Position numbers and translations under genes: made by a program. Source: an uncultured Collinsella sp. (GTDB lineage Bacteria > Actinomycetota > Coriobacteriia > Coriobacteriales > Coriobacteriaceae). From it: 64,000 nucleotides of DNA. The stretch lies in contig CAJLUE010000001.1 in NCBI GenBank assembly GCA_905209765.1, forward strand, positions 1 through 64,000, read 5' to 3'. Below the pieces are notes generated by a model. It had not been told where the DNA came from, did not search any database, and worked only from the letters and a program-made list of their open reading frames with translations. Shown in pieces: positions 24,224 through 32,886 of this stretch; position 1 is the first letter of the stretch; the number at the start of each line of letters is the position of its first letter.

Positions 24224-24484
24224 TTATTTAGCGCGCTCGACGACCTCGATGAGGCGCCAACGCTTCATCTTGGACATAGGACGGGTCTCCATAACGCGGA
24301 CGGTGTCGCCCACGCCAGCCGTGCACTCCTCGTCATGAGCGTGCAGCTTCTTGGAGCTGGTCATCATCTTGCCGTACTTGGGGTGACGCTTGCGCTCGGT
24401 GATGGTGACAACAATGGTCTTGGCACCGGAGACGGAGGTAACGACACCCGTACGGACCTTACGCGAGTTACGCGAATCAGTCAT
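24224..24484 (-). CDS. rpsQ: 30S ribosomal protein S17
   Basis: An 86-residue S17, a primary 16S rRNA binding protein of the small subunit. It contains RTGVVTSVSGAKTIVVTI and the typical GDTVRVMETRPMSKMKRWRL. It lies 16 bp after rpmC in the operon. Confidence 0.98.
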   Translation of the reverse strand: MTDSRNSRKVRTGVVTSVSGAKTIVVTITERKRHPKYGKMMTSSKKLHAHDEECTAGVGDTVRVMETRPMSKMKRWRLIEVVERAK

Positions 24485-24500
24485 GTTCTCTCCTTAGGTC

Positions 24501-24716
24501 CTACTCGGCGACAGCGGACTTCTCCGCTGCGATCTCACGGGCGCGCTGCTCCGTGAGGACGCGAGCGATGTCCTTCTTCACGGTGTTGACGCGAGCGGTG
24601 TTGTCCAGCTGGCTGGTGGCCATCTGGAAACGAAGGTTAAAGAGCTCGGCGCGCATTTCCTTCAGCTTCTCAACGAGCTGAGCGTCCGAGAGCTCACGAA
24701 TCTCTGCGGGCTTCAT
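24501..24716 (-). CDS. rpmC: 50S ribosomal protein L29
   Basis: A 71-residue L29, located near the exit tunnel. It starts [18 protein letters not shown] and is helical throughout. The start codon overlaps the rplP stop (TAATG), indicating translational coupling. Confidence 0.98.
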   Translation of the reverse strand: MKPAEIRELSDAQLVEKLKEMRAELFNLRFQMATSQLDNTARVNTVKKDIARVLTEQRAREIAAEKSAVAE

Positions 24717-25219
24717 TAGTTCTCCTCCTTGGCGGCGGCGGCGTCCTCAGCAGCCCACTTGGCCTCGAGAGCGGCCTCCTCAGCCATCTCCTTCTCGATG
24801 CGCTGCTCAGCGTTCTTAGCAGCAACAATCTTGGTCTTGATGGGAAGCTTGTGCTGTGCAAGACGCAGAGCCTCGCGAGCGACCTCCTCGGGCACGCCCT
24901 TGACCTCGAACATGATGCGGCCGGGCTTGACGACGGCCACCCACTCCTCGGGGTTACCCTTACCAGAACCCATGCGAGTCTCGGCAGGCTTCTTGGTGAT
25001 GGGCTTATCGGGGAAGATCGTGATGTAGACACGACCGCCACGCTTCATGTAGCGGGTCATGGCAATACGAGCGGCCTCGATCTGACGGTTGGTAATCCAA
25101 TGGGCCTCGAGAGCCTGGATACCAAACTCGCCGAAATGCAGCTCGGTATTACCCTTGGCCTGGCCCTTCATGGAGCCACGCTGCACCTTGCGGTGAAGAA
25201 TACGCTTAGGGGCAAGCAC
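24716..25219 (-). CDS. rplP: 50S ribosomal protein L16
   Basis: A 167-residue L16, about 25 residues longer than usual because of an acidic Ala/Glu-rich tail ([20 protein letters not shown]). The core is normal, with [15 protein letters not shown] and [18 protein letters not shown]. The GTG start overlaps the rpsC stop (TAGTG) and is preceded by GAGGAGG. L16 binds near the peptidyl transferase centre. Confidence 0.97.
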   Translation of the reverse strand: MLAPKRILHRKVQRGSMKGQAKGNTELHFGEFGIQALEAHWITNRQIEAARIAMTRYMKRGGRVYITIFPDKPITKKPAETRMGSGKGNPEEWVAVVKPGRIMFEVKGVPEEVAREALRLAQHKLPIKTKIVAAKNAEQRIEKEMAEEAALEAKWAAEDAAAAKEEN

Positions 25220-25929
25220 TACTGACCCCTCCTCTCGGAGTTACGACGACGAGGACGGGAAGAGCCCTCGAGTGCAGGGTTGGGAACAGGCTGGCCCGGG
25301 AGCTTCTCGCCCAGGTAGATCCAGACCTTCACGCCGCAGGCACCCATGGTGGTGCTGGCGACAGCCGTGCCGTAGTCGATCTTGGCACGGAGGGTGTGCA
25401 GAGGCACGCGACCCTCGCGGTACCACTCACGACGGCCCATCTCGGCACCGCCGAGACGACCGGAGCACTGGATACGGATGCCCTTAGCGCCGGCCTTGCG
25501 GGCGGACTGGACAGCCTTGCGCATAGCGCGACGGAAGGCAACGCGGCCCTCGAGCTGCTCGGCGATAGACTGAGCAACGAGGTTGGCGTCGAGCTCGGGG
25601 CGCTTGATCTCGACAACGTCGACGGAGAGCTGGCCCTTGGAGACGCCAGCAACCTTCTCGAGCTCGGTGCGGAGGGTATCGATCTCGGCACCCTTCTTAC
25701 CGATGACAACGCCGGGACGAGCGGTGAGGATGATGATCTTCACCTTGTCGCCAGCGCGCTCGATCTCGACGCGGGAGACAGCTGCGCGGGAAAGACGCTT
25801 CTCGAGGTACTTGCGGATCTCGAGATCGTTACCGAGGGTCTTAGCGTAATCCTTCTCTGCGAACCAGCGGGAGCGCCAGTTCTCGGTGATGCCAAGACGG
25901 AAGCCGGTGGGGTAGACTTTCTGACCCAT
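25219..25929 (-). CDS. rpsC: 30S ribosomal protein S3
   Basis: A 236-residue S3 with the KH domain (about 40-110; [17 protein letters not shown]) and the C-terminal S3 domain ([19 protein letters not shown]). It forms part of the mRNA entry site. It overlaps rplP by 1 bp and lies 6 bp after rplV. Confidence 0.98.
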   Translation of the reverse strand: MGQKVYPTGFRLGITENWRSRWFAEKDYAKTLGNDLEIRKYLEKRLSRAAVSRVEIERAGDKVKIIILTARPGVVIGKKGAEIDTLRTELEKVAGVSKGQLSVDVVEIKRPELDANLVAQSIAEQLEGRVAFRRAMRKAVQSARKAGAKGIRIQCSGRLGGAEMGRREWYREGRVPLHTLRAKIDYGTAVASTTMGACGVKVWIYLGEKLPGQPVPNPALEGSSRPRRRNSERRGQ

Positions 25930-25935
25930 ACAGCT

Positions 25936-26307
25936 TTACGCCTCCTTTCGAGGAGCAACGACGACGGTGATGTGGGAAGTACGCTTCAGAATGCGAGAAG
26001 CGGAACCCTTGGCGCGGGGACGGATGCGCTTAAGCGTCGGACCCTCGTCAACATAGGCAGCGGCGACAACCAGGTTGTCGGCACGCAGACCGTTGTTGTT
26101 CTCGGCGTTCGCAACGGCGGAACGGAGAACCTTCTCGACATCCACGGCGACGGCGCGGTCGCAGAAGTGGAGGATGTCGAAGGCCTGAGCGACAGGCTTG
26201 CGGCGGATCAGATCGACCACCAGGCGGGCCTTGCTGGGGGAAACACGCACGTACTTAGCGACGGCGCGAACCTCGGTGGCCTCAGTTTCAATAGACTTAG
26301 TTGCCAT
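25936..26307 (-). CDS. rplV: 50S ribosomal protein L22
   Basis: A 123-residue L22, whose hairpin lines the exit tunnel. It contains [20 protein letters not shown] and [20 protein letters not shown]. No insertion or deletion is apparent in the loop linked to macrolide resistance. Confidence 0.98.
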   Translation of the reverse strand: MATKSIETEATEVRAVAKYVRVSPSKARLVVDLIRRKPVAQAFDILHFCDRAVAVDVEKVLRSAVANAENNNGLRADNLVVAAAYVDEGPTLKRIRPRAKGSASRILKRTSHITVVVAPRKEA

Positions 26308-26321
26308 TTACGGTTAACCCC

Positions 26322-26582
26322 CTATTTGGCCTTGTGGCCACGGAACGTACGAGTCGGCGCGAACTCGCCGAGCTTGTGACCAACCATGGACTCGGTAACA
26401 TACACGGGCACATGCTTGCGGCCGTCGTGGACGGCGATGGTGTGACCAACCATCTCGGGGAAGATGGTGGACGCGCGGGACCAGGTCTTCACGACGTCCT
26501 TCTTGCCAGCCTCGTTCATCGCGGTGATACGCGAGAGAAGGCGAGTCTCCACGAACGGGCCCTTTTTGAGACTTCTGCTCAT
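26322..26582 (-). CDS. rpsS: 30S ribosomal protein S19
   Basis: An 86-residue S19 starting [12 protein letters not shown], with the signature [18 protein letters not shown]. It sits in the head of the small subunit, 14 bp before rplV. Confidence 0.98.
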   Translation of the reverse strand: MSRSLKKGPFVETRLLSRITAMNEAGKKDVVKTWSRASTIFPEMVGHTIAVHDGRKHVPVYVTESMVGHKLGEFAPTRTFRGHKAK

Positions 26583-26614
26583 AAGTGCTTTCTCCTAAAA
26601 CTCGGTATCCGAAA

Positions 26615-27445
26615 TTACTTCTTACGGCGACGAATGATGTGCTGGTTCGAGACCTTCTTCTTCTTGCGCGTACGAAGGCCCTTCGTCGGCTTACCCCAGG
26701 GGGTAACGGAGGGACGACCAGAAGTGTGGTTCTTGCCCTCGCCACCGCCGTGCGGGTGGTCGACAGGGTTCATGACGGTACCGCGGACGGTCGGGCGCAC
26801 GTTCATGTGACGCTTACGGCCGGCCTTGCCGATGACGATGTTGGAGTGATCGGCGTTGCCGACCTCACCGACGGTGGCGCGGCAGGTAACGAGGATGCGG
26901 CGCATCTCGGAGGAAGGCATACGGACGATAGCGTACTTGCCCTCCTTACCCATCAGCTGGCAGGAGTTACCGGCGGAACGGGCGATAGCAGCGCCCTTGC
27001 CCGGCTGGAACTCGACGGCGTGGATGAGCGTACCGACGGGGATGTCGGCGAGGGGCAGAGCGTTGCCCGGCTTGATGTCGGCGTCAGAACCGGACATGAT
27101 GGTCTGACCGACCTCGAGGCCCTTGGGGGCCAGGATGTAGCGCTTCTCACCGTCAGCGTAGTGCAGCAGAGCGATGCGAGCGGAACGGTTCGGATCGTAC
27201 TCGATCGTGGCAACCTTGGCGGGCACGCCGTCCTTGTTGCGCTTGAAGTCGATCACGCGGTAACGACGCTTCACGCCGCCGCCCTGGTGGCGGGTGGTGA
27301 TGCGGCCGTTGTTGTTACGACCGGCCTTCTTGGGCAGGGGCTCGAGAAGAGACTTCTCGGGCTTGGTGCAGGTGATCTCGGAGAAGTCGGAGATCGTCTG
27401 CCAACGCCTACCAGCGGAGGTCGGCTTAAGGTGCTTTACAGCCAT
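26615..27445 (-). CDS. rplB: 50S ribosomal protein L2
   Basis: A 276-residue L2, required for subunit association and peptidyl transfer. It contains [17 protein letters not shown] and [18 protein letters not shown] with the conserved His. I chose ATG 27445 ([10 protein letters not shown]), preceded by AAAGGGA; the 25 residues upstream in frame are not L2. It is the first gene after a terminator-like hairpin, so it begins its own transcription unit. Confidence 0.98.
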   Translation of the reverse strand: MAVKHLKPTSAGRRWQTISDFSEITCTKPEKSLLEPLPKKAGRNNNGRITTRHQGGGVKRRYRVIDFKRNKDGVPAKVATIEYDPNRSARIALLHYADGEKRYILAPKGLEVGQTIMSGSDADIKPGNALPLADIPVGTLIHAVEFQPGKGAAIARSAGNSCQLMGKEGKYAIVRMPSSEMRRILVTCRATVGEVGNADHSNIVIGKAGRKRHMNVRPTVRGTVMNPVDHPHGGGEGKNHTSGRPSVTPWGKPTKGLRTRKKKKVSNQHIIRRRKK

Positions 27446-27525
27446 TACAATCCCTTTCAATAGGAATCCGTTAGCCATCGCAGACAGGGATTCGAGGTTC
27501 TGCCTCGGGTGCGATGACACCGGAC

Positions 27526-27551
27526 GTATACACGGTTCCGGGCGTGTCCAT
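27526..27551 (-). promoter_or_regulatory. Ribosomal leader/promoter motif upstream of rplB
   Basis: The plus strand reads GTATACACGGTTCCGGGCG then TGTCCAT. It matches the sequence upstream of rplC (29391-29416) at 23 of 26 positions and shares its GGGCGTATCC-type half with the rpsL leader. It lies about 80 bp upstream of rplB. Confidence 0.5.
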
Positions 27552-27569
27552 TTAATACGCCCAAAACCT

Positions 27570-27606
27570 TGAGCTCTCGCCTCCCCTATTTGGGAGGCAT
27601 GAGCTC
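27570..27606 (-). terminator. Internal terminator-like hairpin between rplW and rplB
   Basis: TGAGCTC-GCCTCCC pairs with GGGAGGC-GAGCTCA around CTATT, followed on the minus strand by AAGGTTTTGG. It could partly end the rplC-D-W transcript before the rplB unit begins. Confidence 0.55.
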
Positions 27607-27624
27607 ACTCAACAGCAGCGAGTC

Positions 27625-27912
27625 TTAGGCCTGGTTGCCAAAGACCTCGATGGTGTCGCCCTCGGCCAGCGTGACGATGGCCTTCTTCCAAGAACGGGTC
27701 TTGCCGGCGACATAGCGCACGCGCTTGGTCTTGGGCTTGACCGTCAGGGTGTTCACGCGAACGACCTTGACGCCGAAGATCTCCTCGACAGCGTCCTTAA
27801 TCTGATACTTGTTAGCATCCTTGGCGACCTCGAACGTGTACTTGTTCAGCTCCATGCCGGAGAAGGAACGCTCGGACACGATCGGACGGATGATGATCTC
27901 GTGGGCGGTCAT
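27625..27912 (-). CDS. rplW: 50S ribosomal protein L23
   Basis: A 95-residue L23 that docks trigger factor and SRP at the exit tunnel. It contains IIRPIVSERSFSGMELNKYTF and ends with GDTIEVFGNQA. It abuts rplD directly, and a hairpin follows 18 bp after its stop. Confidence 0.97.
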   Translation of the reverse strand: MTAHEIIIRPIVSERSFSGMELNKYTFEVAKDANKYQIKDAVEEIFGVKVVRVNTLTVKPKTKRVRYVAGKTRSWKKAIVTLAEGDTIEVFGNQA

Positions 27913-28539
27913 TTATGCAAGCACCTCCCCGAAGTGAGCGGCGATGTCGGCGGGCATCAGCACGGCGTTGTTGTTGACGAGATCGTAGGTGTTGGCCTCG
28001 TCGGCAGTGATGATGAACGTCTTGGGAATGTTGCGGAACGACAGGTAGGCGTTGACGTCCTCATCGCGAACGATGATGGTCAGACGCTTGCCCTCAAGGC
28101 CGAGAGCCTTGAGCATGGCAACGGCAGCCTTGGTGGAAGGCTTCTCGAAGCCGTAGTCGTCGACGAGCACGAGCTCGCCATCGGCCAGCTTGGCGGACAG
28201 CGCAGAGCGCATAGCCAGCTTGACCTCCTTGTTGTTCATACGCTTAGCGTAGGAACGGGGCTTGGGGGCGAAGACAACGCCACCGTGACGCCACTGGGCA
28301 GCACGGATGGAACCCTGGCGGGCACGGCCGGTGCCCTTCTGACGCCAAGGCTTCTTGCCGCCACCGGAAACCTCAGAGCGGCCCTTAGCGGACTGGGTGC
28401 CCTGACGCCAAGAGGCCATCTGGCACTTGACGATGTGGTGCATAACGTGGATGTTCGGCTCGATGCCGTACACCTCAGCGGCGAGCTCGGCCTCGGCGAC
28501 CTTCTTGCCCTCGCTGTTCTTTACTTCAAACTTTGCCAT
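27913..28539 (-). CDS. rplD: 50S ribosomal protein L4
   Basis: A 208-residue L4 of normal length. The extended loop that reaches the tunnel contains KPWRQKGTGRARQGSIRAAQ. In enterobacteria L4 also represses its own operon at the S10 leader; that is not demonstrated here. It lies 46 bp after rplC. Confidence 0.97.
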   Translation of the reverse strand: MAKFEVKNSEGKKVAEAELAAEVYGIEPNIHVMHHIVKCQMASWRQGTQSAKGRSEVSGGGKKPWRQKGTGRARQGSIRAAQWRHGGVVFAPKPRSYAKRMNNKEVKLAMRSALSAKLADGELVLVDDYGFEKPSTKAAVAMLKALGLEGKRLTIIVRDEDVNAYLSFRNIPKTFIITADEANTYDLVNNNAVLMPADIAAHFGEVLA

Positions 28540-28585
28540 TTAAGTGTTCTCCTTGGTATGACGCTGGGCTAAATGGGCTGGGCCC

Positions 28586-29206
28586 TTAGGCCATACGGAT
28601 GGCGACGAGACCATTCTTGGCACCCGGGACAGCGCCCTTGACCAAGATGAGGTTCTGCTCGGCATCGATGCGGACAACGGAAAGGTTCTTGACGGTAACG
28701 CGCTCGTTACCCATGTGACCGGCCATCTTGACGCCCTTGAGGACGCGCGCAGGATAGGCGCACTGACCGATAGAACCGGGGTGACGCTGGAAGTGAGAAC
28801 CATGCGTCATAGGACCGCGGCGCTGACCCCAGCGCTTGATGCGACCCTGGAAGCCCTTACCCTTGGAGGTACCGATGACGTCGACCTTCTCGACATCAGC
28901 GAAATCAGCGACGGTGACGACCTCGCCGACCTTGTGCTCCTCGCCGTTCTCGACGCGGACCTCACGAAGGAAACGGACAGGCTCGACGCCAGCCTTGGCG
29001 AAGTGACCAGCCATGGGCTTGTTCACGTTCTTGGCCTTGATGTCGCCGAAACCGATCTGGACGGCGTCATAGCCGTCGGTTGCCTGAGTTTTAACCTGCG
29101 AGACAGCGCAGGGGCCAGCCTGGATGACCGTGACGGGAACGACGTTGTCGTCCTCGTCCCAAACCTGGGTCATGCCAATCTTGCGGCCGAGAATCATGCT
29201 GATCAA
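28586..29206 (-). CDS. rplC: 50S ribosomal protein L3
   Basis: A 203-206 residue L3 with [20 protein letters not shown] at the N-terminus and the conserved [20 protein letters not shown] loop near the peptidyl transferase centre. The start is uncertain: TTG at 29206 or ATG at 29197, neither with a strong Shine-Dalgarno site. It is the first gene of this transcription unit; rpsJ, normally just upstream, is 14 kb away. Confidence 0.97.
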   Translation of the reverse strand: MISMILGRKIGMTQVWDEDDNVVPVTVIQAGPCAVSQVKTQATDGYDAVQIGFGDIKAKNVNKPMAGHFAKAGVEPVRFLREVRVENGEEHKVGEVVTVADFADVEKVDVIGTSKGKGFQGRIKRWGQRRGPMTHGSHFQRHPGSIGQCAYPARVLKGVKMAGHMGNERVTVKNLSVVRIDAEQNLILVKGAVPGAKNGLVAIRMA

Positions 29207-29390
29207 GATATGATCCCAACTCTCGCGTGGTCTTGGGACAATGCGTACACCACCGAGCGTACGCCCCTAGAGGACCACTACTTACACGACGTGCTCCCCA
29301 GTCTTGTATTGCGTCCGGACTACCTGACAACCCTATTAAGCAGGCATTTTGTCCAGTCAGAATACTCCCCTGGTTACACACAGCTGTTTA

Positions 29391-29416
29391 GTATACACGG
29401 CTGCGGGCGTATCCAT
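29391..29416 (-). promoter_or_regulatory. Ribosomal leader/promoter motif upstream of rplC
   Basis: The plus strand reads GTATACACGGCTGCGGGCG then TATCCAT. On the minus strand this gives GGATACGCCCGCAGCCGTG followed by TATACT, a good -10-like hexamer with no clear -35. It leaves a leader of about 185 nt before rplC. Confidence 0.5.
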
Positions 29417-29474
29417 CGAGATTCATATTTCACTCACATTGTTTACGCAGGTAAAGTGCGTGGAGTCGCCTGGG

Positions 29475-29610
29475 CTTGGCAGAGGGGCGGCGAAATAAAT
29501 TAAGTTTGCTGCTCGGGCAGTCCTGCGCAAGACGGAAAGCACATTAAGTGCTTTCCTTTGCGTGCGGAACTCGCGACAAACTTAATTTATTTCGCCGCCC
29601 CTCTGCCAAG
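29475..29610. repeat. Long palindrome A with conserved core, upstream of rplC
   Basis: Arms 29475-29508 and 29577-29610 are 34 bp and perfectly complementary. The 68-bp core contains GGAAAGCACATTAAGTGCTTTCC, which pairs around ATTAA. The core matches palindromes B (46745-46885) and C (60333-60534), while the arms differ. It lies between the phosphatase stop and the rplC leader. The rest of 29207-29655 is leader sequence with no gene. Confidence 0.85.
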
Positions 29611-29655
29611 CTCGGGAGACGACACGTTGATGTCTGCTTAACTCTGCTCGCTCAG

Positions 29656-30282
29656 CTAATTACTTTGTTGGGGGTCCACTATTTGCTGGAGGGTGAACTT
29701 GCATTGCATTGGCTCGCCTTCTGCTTGTGGCTTTGCCTCATCGAAATTGAAGATCATGATGGCGCAGTTGGGGAGTTTTGCTGGGAGCTTGAAGCCCTCT
29801 GGGGCTGCAGCTTTGATGAATTGGCGGCTGGCACTGCCGTGGCTTACTGCTAGGAGGGTCTCGATATCCTCGGCGCTTATGAGATTGGTGAGGGTGCCTA
29901 CCATGCGTTCTTGCAGCGCGCGGCTCCCTTCTCCTCCAAAGGGGACCAAATCCTCGCCGGGATCCCAGACGTCGGTAGGCAATGCGTCGTGGGGACCTTC
30001 CTCGAAGGTTCCATAGCAGCGCTCGATGATGCCTTCGCAGGGCTCGACTGCTGCGTCCGGGCCGAGGAGCTCGTATGCGACGAGCTGAGCTGTGTCCATG
30101 GCTCGGCCTAAGGGTGATGAGACAACTTTGTCGGGGACGACGCCGTGGGCCTTGAGCCATGCGGCTGCTGTCTGTGCCTGCTGACGACCCAAATCGGTGA
30201 GCGGAGAATCGCAACGACCTTGGACGAGCTTTTTAACGTTGAACTCTGTCTGACCGTGGCGGAGTAGATATAGACGCTTCAT
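29656..30282 (-). CDS. Histidine phosphatase family protein
   Basis: A 208-residue member of the phosphoglycerate mutase-like (histidine phosphatase) superfamily. The catalytic His is in YLLRHGQTEFN; the second His is in LLAVSHGSASR. The length fits small phosphatases such as CobC- or GpmB-like proteins rather than glycolytic GpmA. The ATG follows AGGGGAG. It stands between the cation transporter and palindrome A. Substrate unknown. Confidence 0.85.
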   Translation of the reverse strand: MKRLYLLRHGQTEFNVKKLVQGRCDSPLTDLGRQQAQTAAAWLKAHGVVPDKVVSSPLGRAMDTAQLVAYELLGPDAAVEPCEGIIERCYGTFEEGPHDALPTDVWDPGEDLVPFGGEGSRALQERMVGTLTNLISAEDIETLLAVSHGSASRQFIKAAAPEGFKLPAKLPNCAIMIFNFDEAKPQAEGEPMQCKFTLQQIVDPQQSN

Positions 30283-30321
30283 GCTCTCCCCTTCTGTGTA
30301 CCTAGCTTTACCGGCGCAGCC

Positions 30322-31476
30322 CTACTCGTGGGTATGGCCTACGTAGTCTTCATCGATCGTGATCTTGGCAATCGACTTGGGGTATTCCGACTCGACCCGT
30401 TGTGCCAGCGCGTGTTTTACGTCTTCGGCACTCATCTGCAGATCCGAGGGGCGCACGCAGTCGAAAATCACATTGGTGTGCGTAGGACCCGGCACACAGC
30501 GCAGGTCATGAATCGAGAGGCGACTATCGATCTCCTGAGCCATTGCGTTAATGCGTGAACGCATGCTCGCCACCTTGGGGTCGTCGGTCACGATGGGGTC
30601 GTAATGGAGCGTGACAATCATGCCGTCTTCGTTCCTAAACGCCTGCTCGATGTTATCGAGCGTGTCGTGACTTTCCATCGGGCTGGCTTCGGCCGCCATC
30701 TCGGCGTGAGCGCTTGCGAACTTCCTGCCCGGGCCATAGTCGTGAACCATCAGATCGTGAACGCCCAAAACGCCGGGATAGCTCATGATCTTGTCTCGAA
30801 TGTGCTTGACCAGCTTAGGATCGGGCGTCTGCCCCAAAAGCGGGCTCACCGTATCCTGGATGAGTTCAAAGCCGCTCCAGCCAATATAGGCACCAACGGC
30901 AAGGCCGACCCAAGCGTCAAGGTTGATGCCCGTCACCTGCGAAACAATTGCGCACGCCAGTACGGCGCCCGTGGCAAGAACATCGTTCTTGGAATCCTGC
31001 GCGGTCGCATGCAGCGTCTCGGACTCAATGCGATCGCCGAGCTTTTGGTTGAGGGCCGCCATCCACAGCTTTACAACCATCGAAAGCACGAGAACTGCCA
31101 CCAGGGCAAGCGAGAACTCGACAGGTTCGGGGTGAATGACGCGCTCAACCGAGGACTTCACCAGCTCAACGCCAATCAGCAGCACGAGCGCCGCCACGAC
31201 CAATCCCGAGAGATACTCGTAGCGACCGTGGCCGTAAGGATGCTCGGGGTCGGCCGGCTTGCTCGCCAGCTTAAAGCCCAGCACGCTCACGATATTCGAA
31301 CTGGCATCGGACAGGTTGTTCATGGCATCCGCCACGATCGAAACCGATCCCGAAACCACACCGATTGCGCCCTTCGCAGCACAAAGCGCAACATTGGCGA
31401 CAATACACACCATGCCCGCTAACGTGCCCACACGCGCACGATCGCCCTGTACGCGCCTAACAATCCACTCGACCAT
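30322..31476 (-). CDS. Cation diffusion facilitator family transporter
   Basis: A 384-residue CDF transporter exporting Zn, Mn, Fe or Co in exchange for protons. About six membrane segments cover residues 18-215. Metal-site motifs are ADAMNNLSDASSN in helix 2, HPYGHGRYE after it and HATAQDSKNDVL in helix 5. The cytoplasmic C-terminal domain (about 215-384) is longer than usual and ends with DEDYVGHTHE. The Asn-rich helix 2 site and Asp-Ser-Lys-Asn-Asp of helix 5 do not settle which metal is carried. Confidence 0.9.
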   Translation of the reverse strand: MVEWIVRRVQGDRARVGTLAGMVCIVANVALCAAKGAIGVVSGSVSIVADAMNNLSDASSNIVSVLGFKLASKPADPEHPYGHGRYEYLSGLVVAALVLLIGVELVKSSVERVIHPEPVEFSLALVAVLVLSMVVKLWMAALNQKLGDRIESETLHATAQDSKNDVLATGAVLACAIVSQVTGINLDAWVGLAVGAYIGWSGFELIQDTVSPLLGQTPDPKLVKHIRDKIMSYPGVLGVHDLMVHDYGPGRKFASAHAEMAAEASPMESHDTLDNIEQAFRNEDGMIVTLHYDPIVTDDPKVASMRSRINAMAQEIDSRLSIHDLRCVPGPTHTNVIFDCVRPSDLQMSAEDVKHALAQRVESEYPKSIAKITIDEDYVGHTHE

Positions 31477-31557
31477 CTATATCCGCCCCCACGGTACTAC
31501 CTATATATCTATTGCTCAAACGGATTGTAGTGTAGCCACTTTGTCCTCAAGATACAA

Positions 31558-31587
31558 AAGGCCGCAGCCCACACGAGCCACGGCCTT
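31558..31587 (-). terminator. Terminator of the PTS EIIC gene
   Basis: AAGGCCG pairs with CGGCCTT around a loop that itself pairs weakly, with TTTTG following on the minus strand. It lies about 40 bp after the EIIC stop codon. Confidence 0.6.
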
Positions 31588-31625
31588 GGAACACAACAAA
31601 GGGATCGTCCTTTTGTCGCACAGGT

Positions 31626-32840
31626 TTATGCGCTTACTTCAGCAGCGCTCGCCACTGTTTCGGGCGAATCGGCTCCGTCCCCCGTCGCCTGTCCCTTCGT
31701 CGGCACCACGCCAAAGCAGTAGCTCAGCGCCGCAGACGCCGCAAATGCTGTGCCGCCGGCAACGCAGCACCACAGCAGGTTCGAGATGCCGCCCGTGGCA
31801 AAGCCAATGACCATGAGGACATTCGTCATGCCGATGGTATAGGCCGTAACGTGGCCCACGGCCGCAACAAGGCCTCCGACGGCGCCGCCAATGGCCATGC
31901 ACGTCAGGCACCTGCCATATTTAAAGCCGCAACCGTACAGCGCCGGCTCGCTTACGCCGCCAAGCACGCCCGAGATCGAATAACCCAGCATGAGCGCCTT
32001 CTCGTCCTTATCCGCAACGCGAAGCGACGCGCCAAAGGGCATGCCCCAAACCGCGAACGTTGCCATCGTCGCGGCGATCAGGATGCACGAATCCGTTCCC
32101 ACACTCATAAACTGTGCATAGGCGAGCGATAGGACAACGTTGCTGACGCCCGCGATCTTAAGGAACTCCCAGCCCGCGGCAAGCCCCATGAGCGTGAGCA
32201 GCGACACGATGCCACCGGAATTGCCAAGCATAAACATAAGCTGGCCCAACAGCATGCCCAGATAGCTGCCCGCCGGTGCCGTGATACACAGCGAAACCGG
32301 AACCATGACAAACATGGTCGCAAACGGAACAAACGAAAACGCCACGGCCTTAGGGATAACGCGCTGAAAGAAACACTCCACTCGCCATAGCACGGGCACC
32401 GAAATGAGAACCGGAATAACAGTCGTCGTGTAATCGTTGACCGGCGCGGGAAGCAGGCCATACACGGAAGTCATCGATGCCTCCGTCGTCGATGCGGCAT
32501 CGACGAGCTTAAGCAGATCGGGCGCAATCAATACGCCGCCCAGCATCATGCCCAGCTGCTCCGAGCAACCGAGCTGGCGAGCGGCCGCCCAACCAAGATA
32601 AACGGGCAAAAAGTAGTAGCCGGCGTTATAGAGCCAACTGTAGAACAGGCGATAGATTTCGGAATCGGCAGGCCACAGGCCCAGCATGCCTTCACCCATA
32701 ATGACGGCGACGGTGCGGAACAACGCCGCGCAGACAATAAACGGCAGCGCCGACATCATGCTTTTGGACAGATAGTCCACCACGGCCATGGCGTTTGATG
32801 AGACCGTCGTTGTAAACGAGGTGTTAGAAACTTGTGACAC
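31626..32840 (-). CDS. Stand-alone PTS EIIC component, glucoside/sucrose type
   Basis: A 404-residue membrane permease domain of the phosphotransferase system. About ten hydrophobic segments are present, and GGVSEPALYGCGFK matches the GITEP-type motif of the glucose-superfamily EIIC. No EIIB or EIIA domain is fused or adjacent, so it would need partner proteins from elsewhere or work without phosphorylation. I chose GTG 32840 because AAAGGG lies 5 nt upstream; ATG 32864 is also possible but sits inside a palindromic element. It follows accDA by 40 bp. Confidence 0.75.
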   Translation of the reverse strand: MSQVSNTSFTTTVSSNAMAVVDYLSKSMMSALPFIVCAALFRTVAVIMGEGMLGLWPADSEIYRLFYSWLYNAGYYFLPVYLGWAAARQLGCSEQLGMMLGGVLIAPDLLKLVDAASTTEASMTSVYGLLPAPVNDYTTTVIPVLISVPVLWRVECFFQRVIPKAVAFSFVPFATMFVMVPVSLCITAPAGSYLGMLLGQLMFMLGNSGGIVSLLTLMGLAAGWEFLKIAGVSNVVLSLAYAQFMSVGTDSCILIAATMATFAVWGMPFGASLRVADKDEKALMLGYSISGVLGGVSEPALYGCGFKYGRCLTCMAIGGAVGGLVAAVGHVTAYTIGMTNVLMVIGFATGGISNLLWCCVAGGTAFAASAALSYCFGVVPTKGQATGDGADSPETVASAAEVSA

Positions 32841-32855
32841 AGGAACCCTTTCCCA

Positions 32856-32886
32856 ATGTGACATGCGGACTGTCCCTTTGTCACAT
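32856..32886. repeat. GGGACAG-loop palindrome at the accDA 3' end
   Basis: ATGTGACA and TGTCACAT flank a 15-nt loop that reads AAGGGACAGTCCGCA on the minus strand. The right arm supplies the last codons and stop of accDA, and the left arm lies at the possible upstream start of the EIIC gene. Confidence 0.7.
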
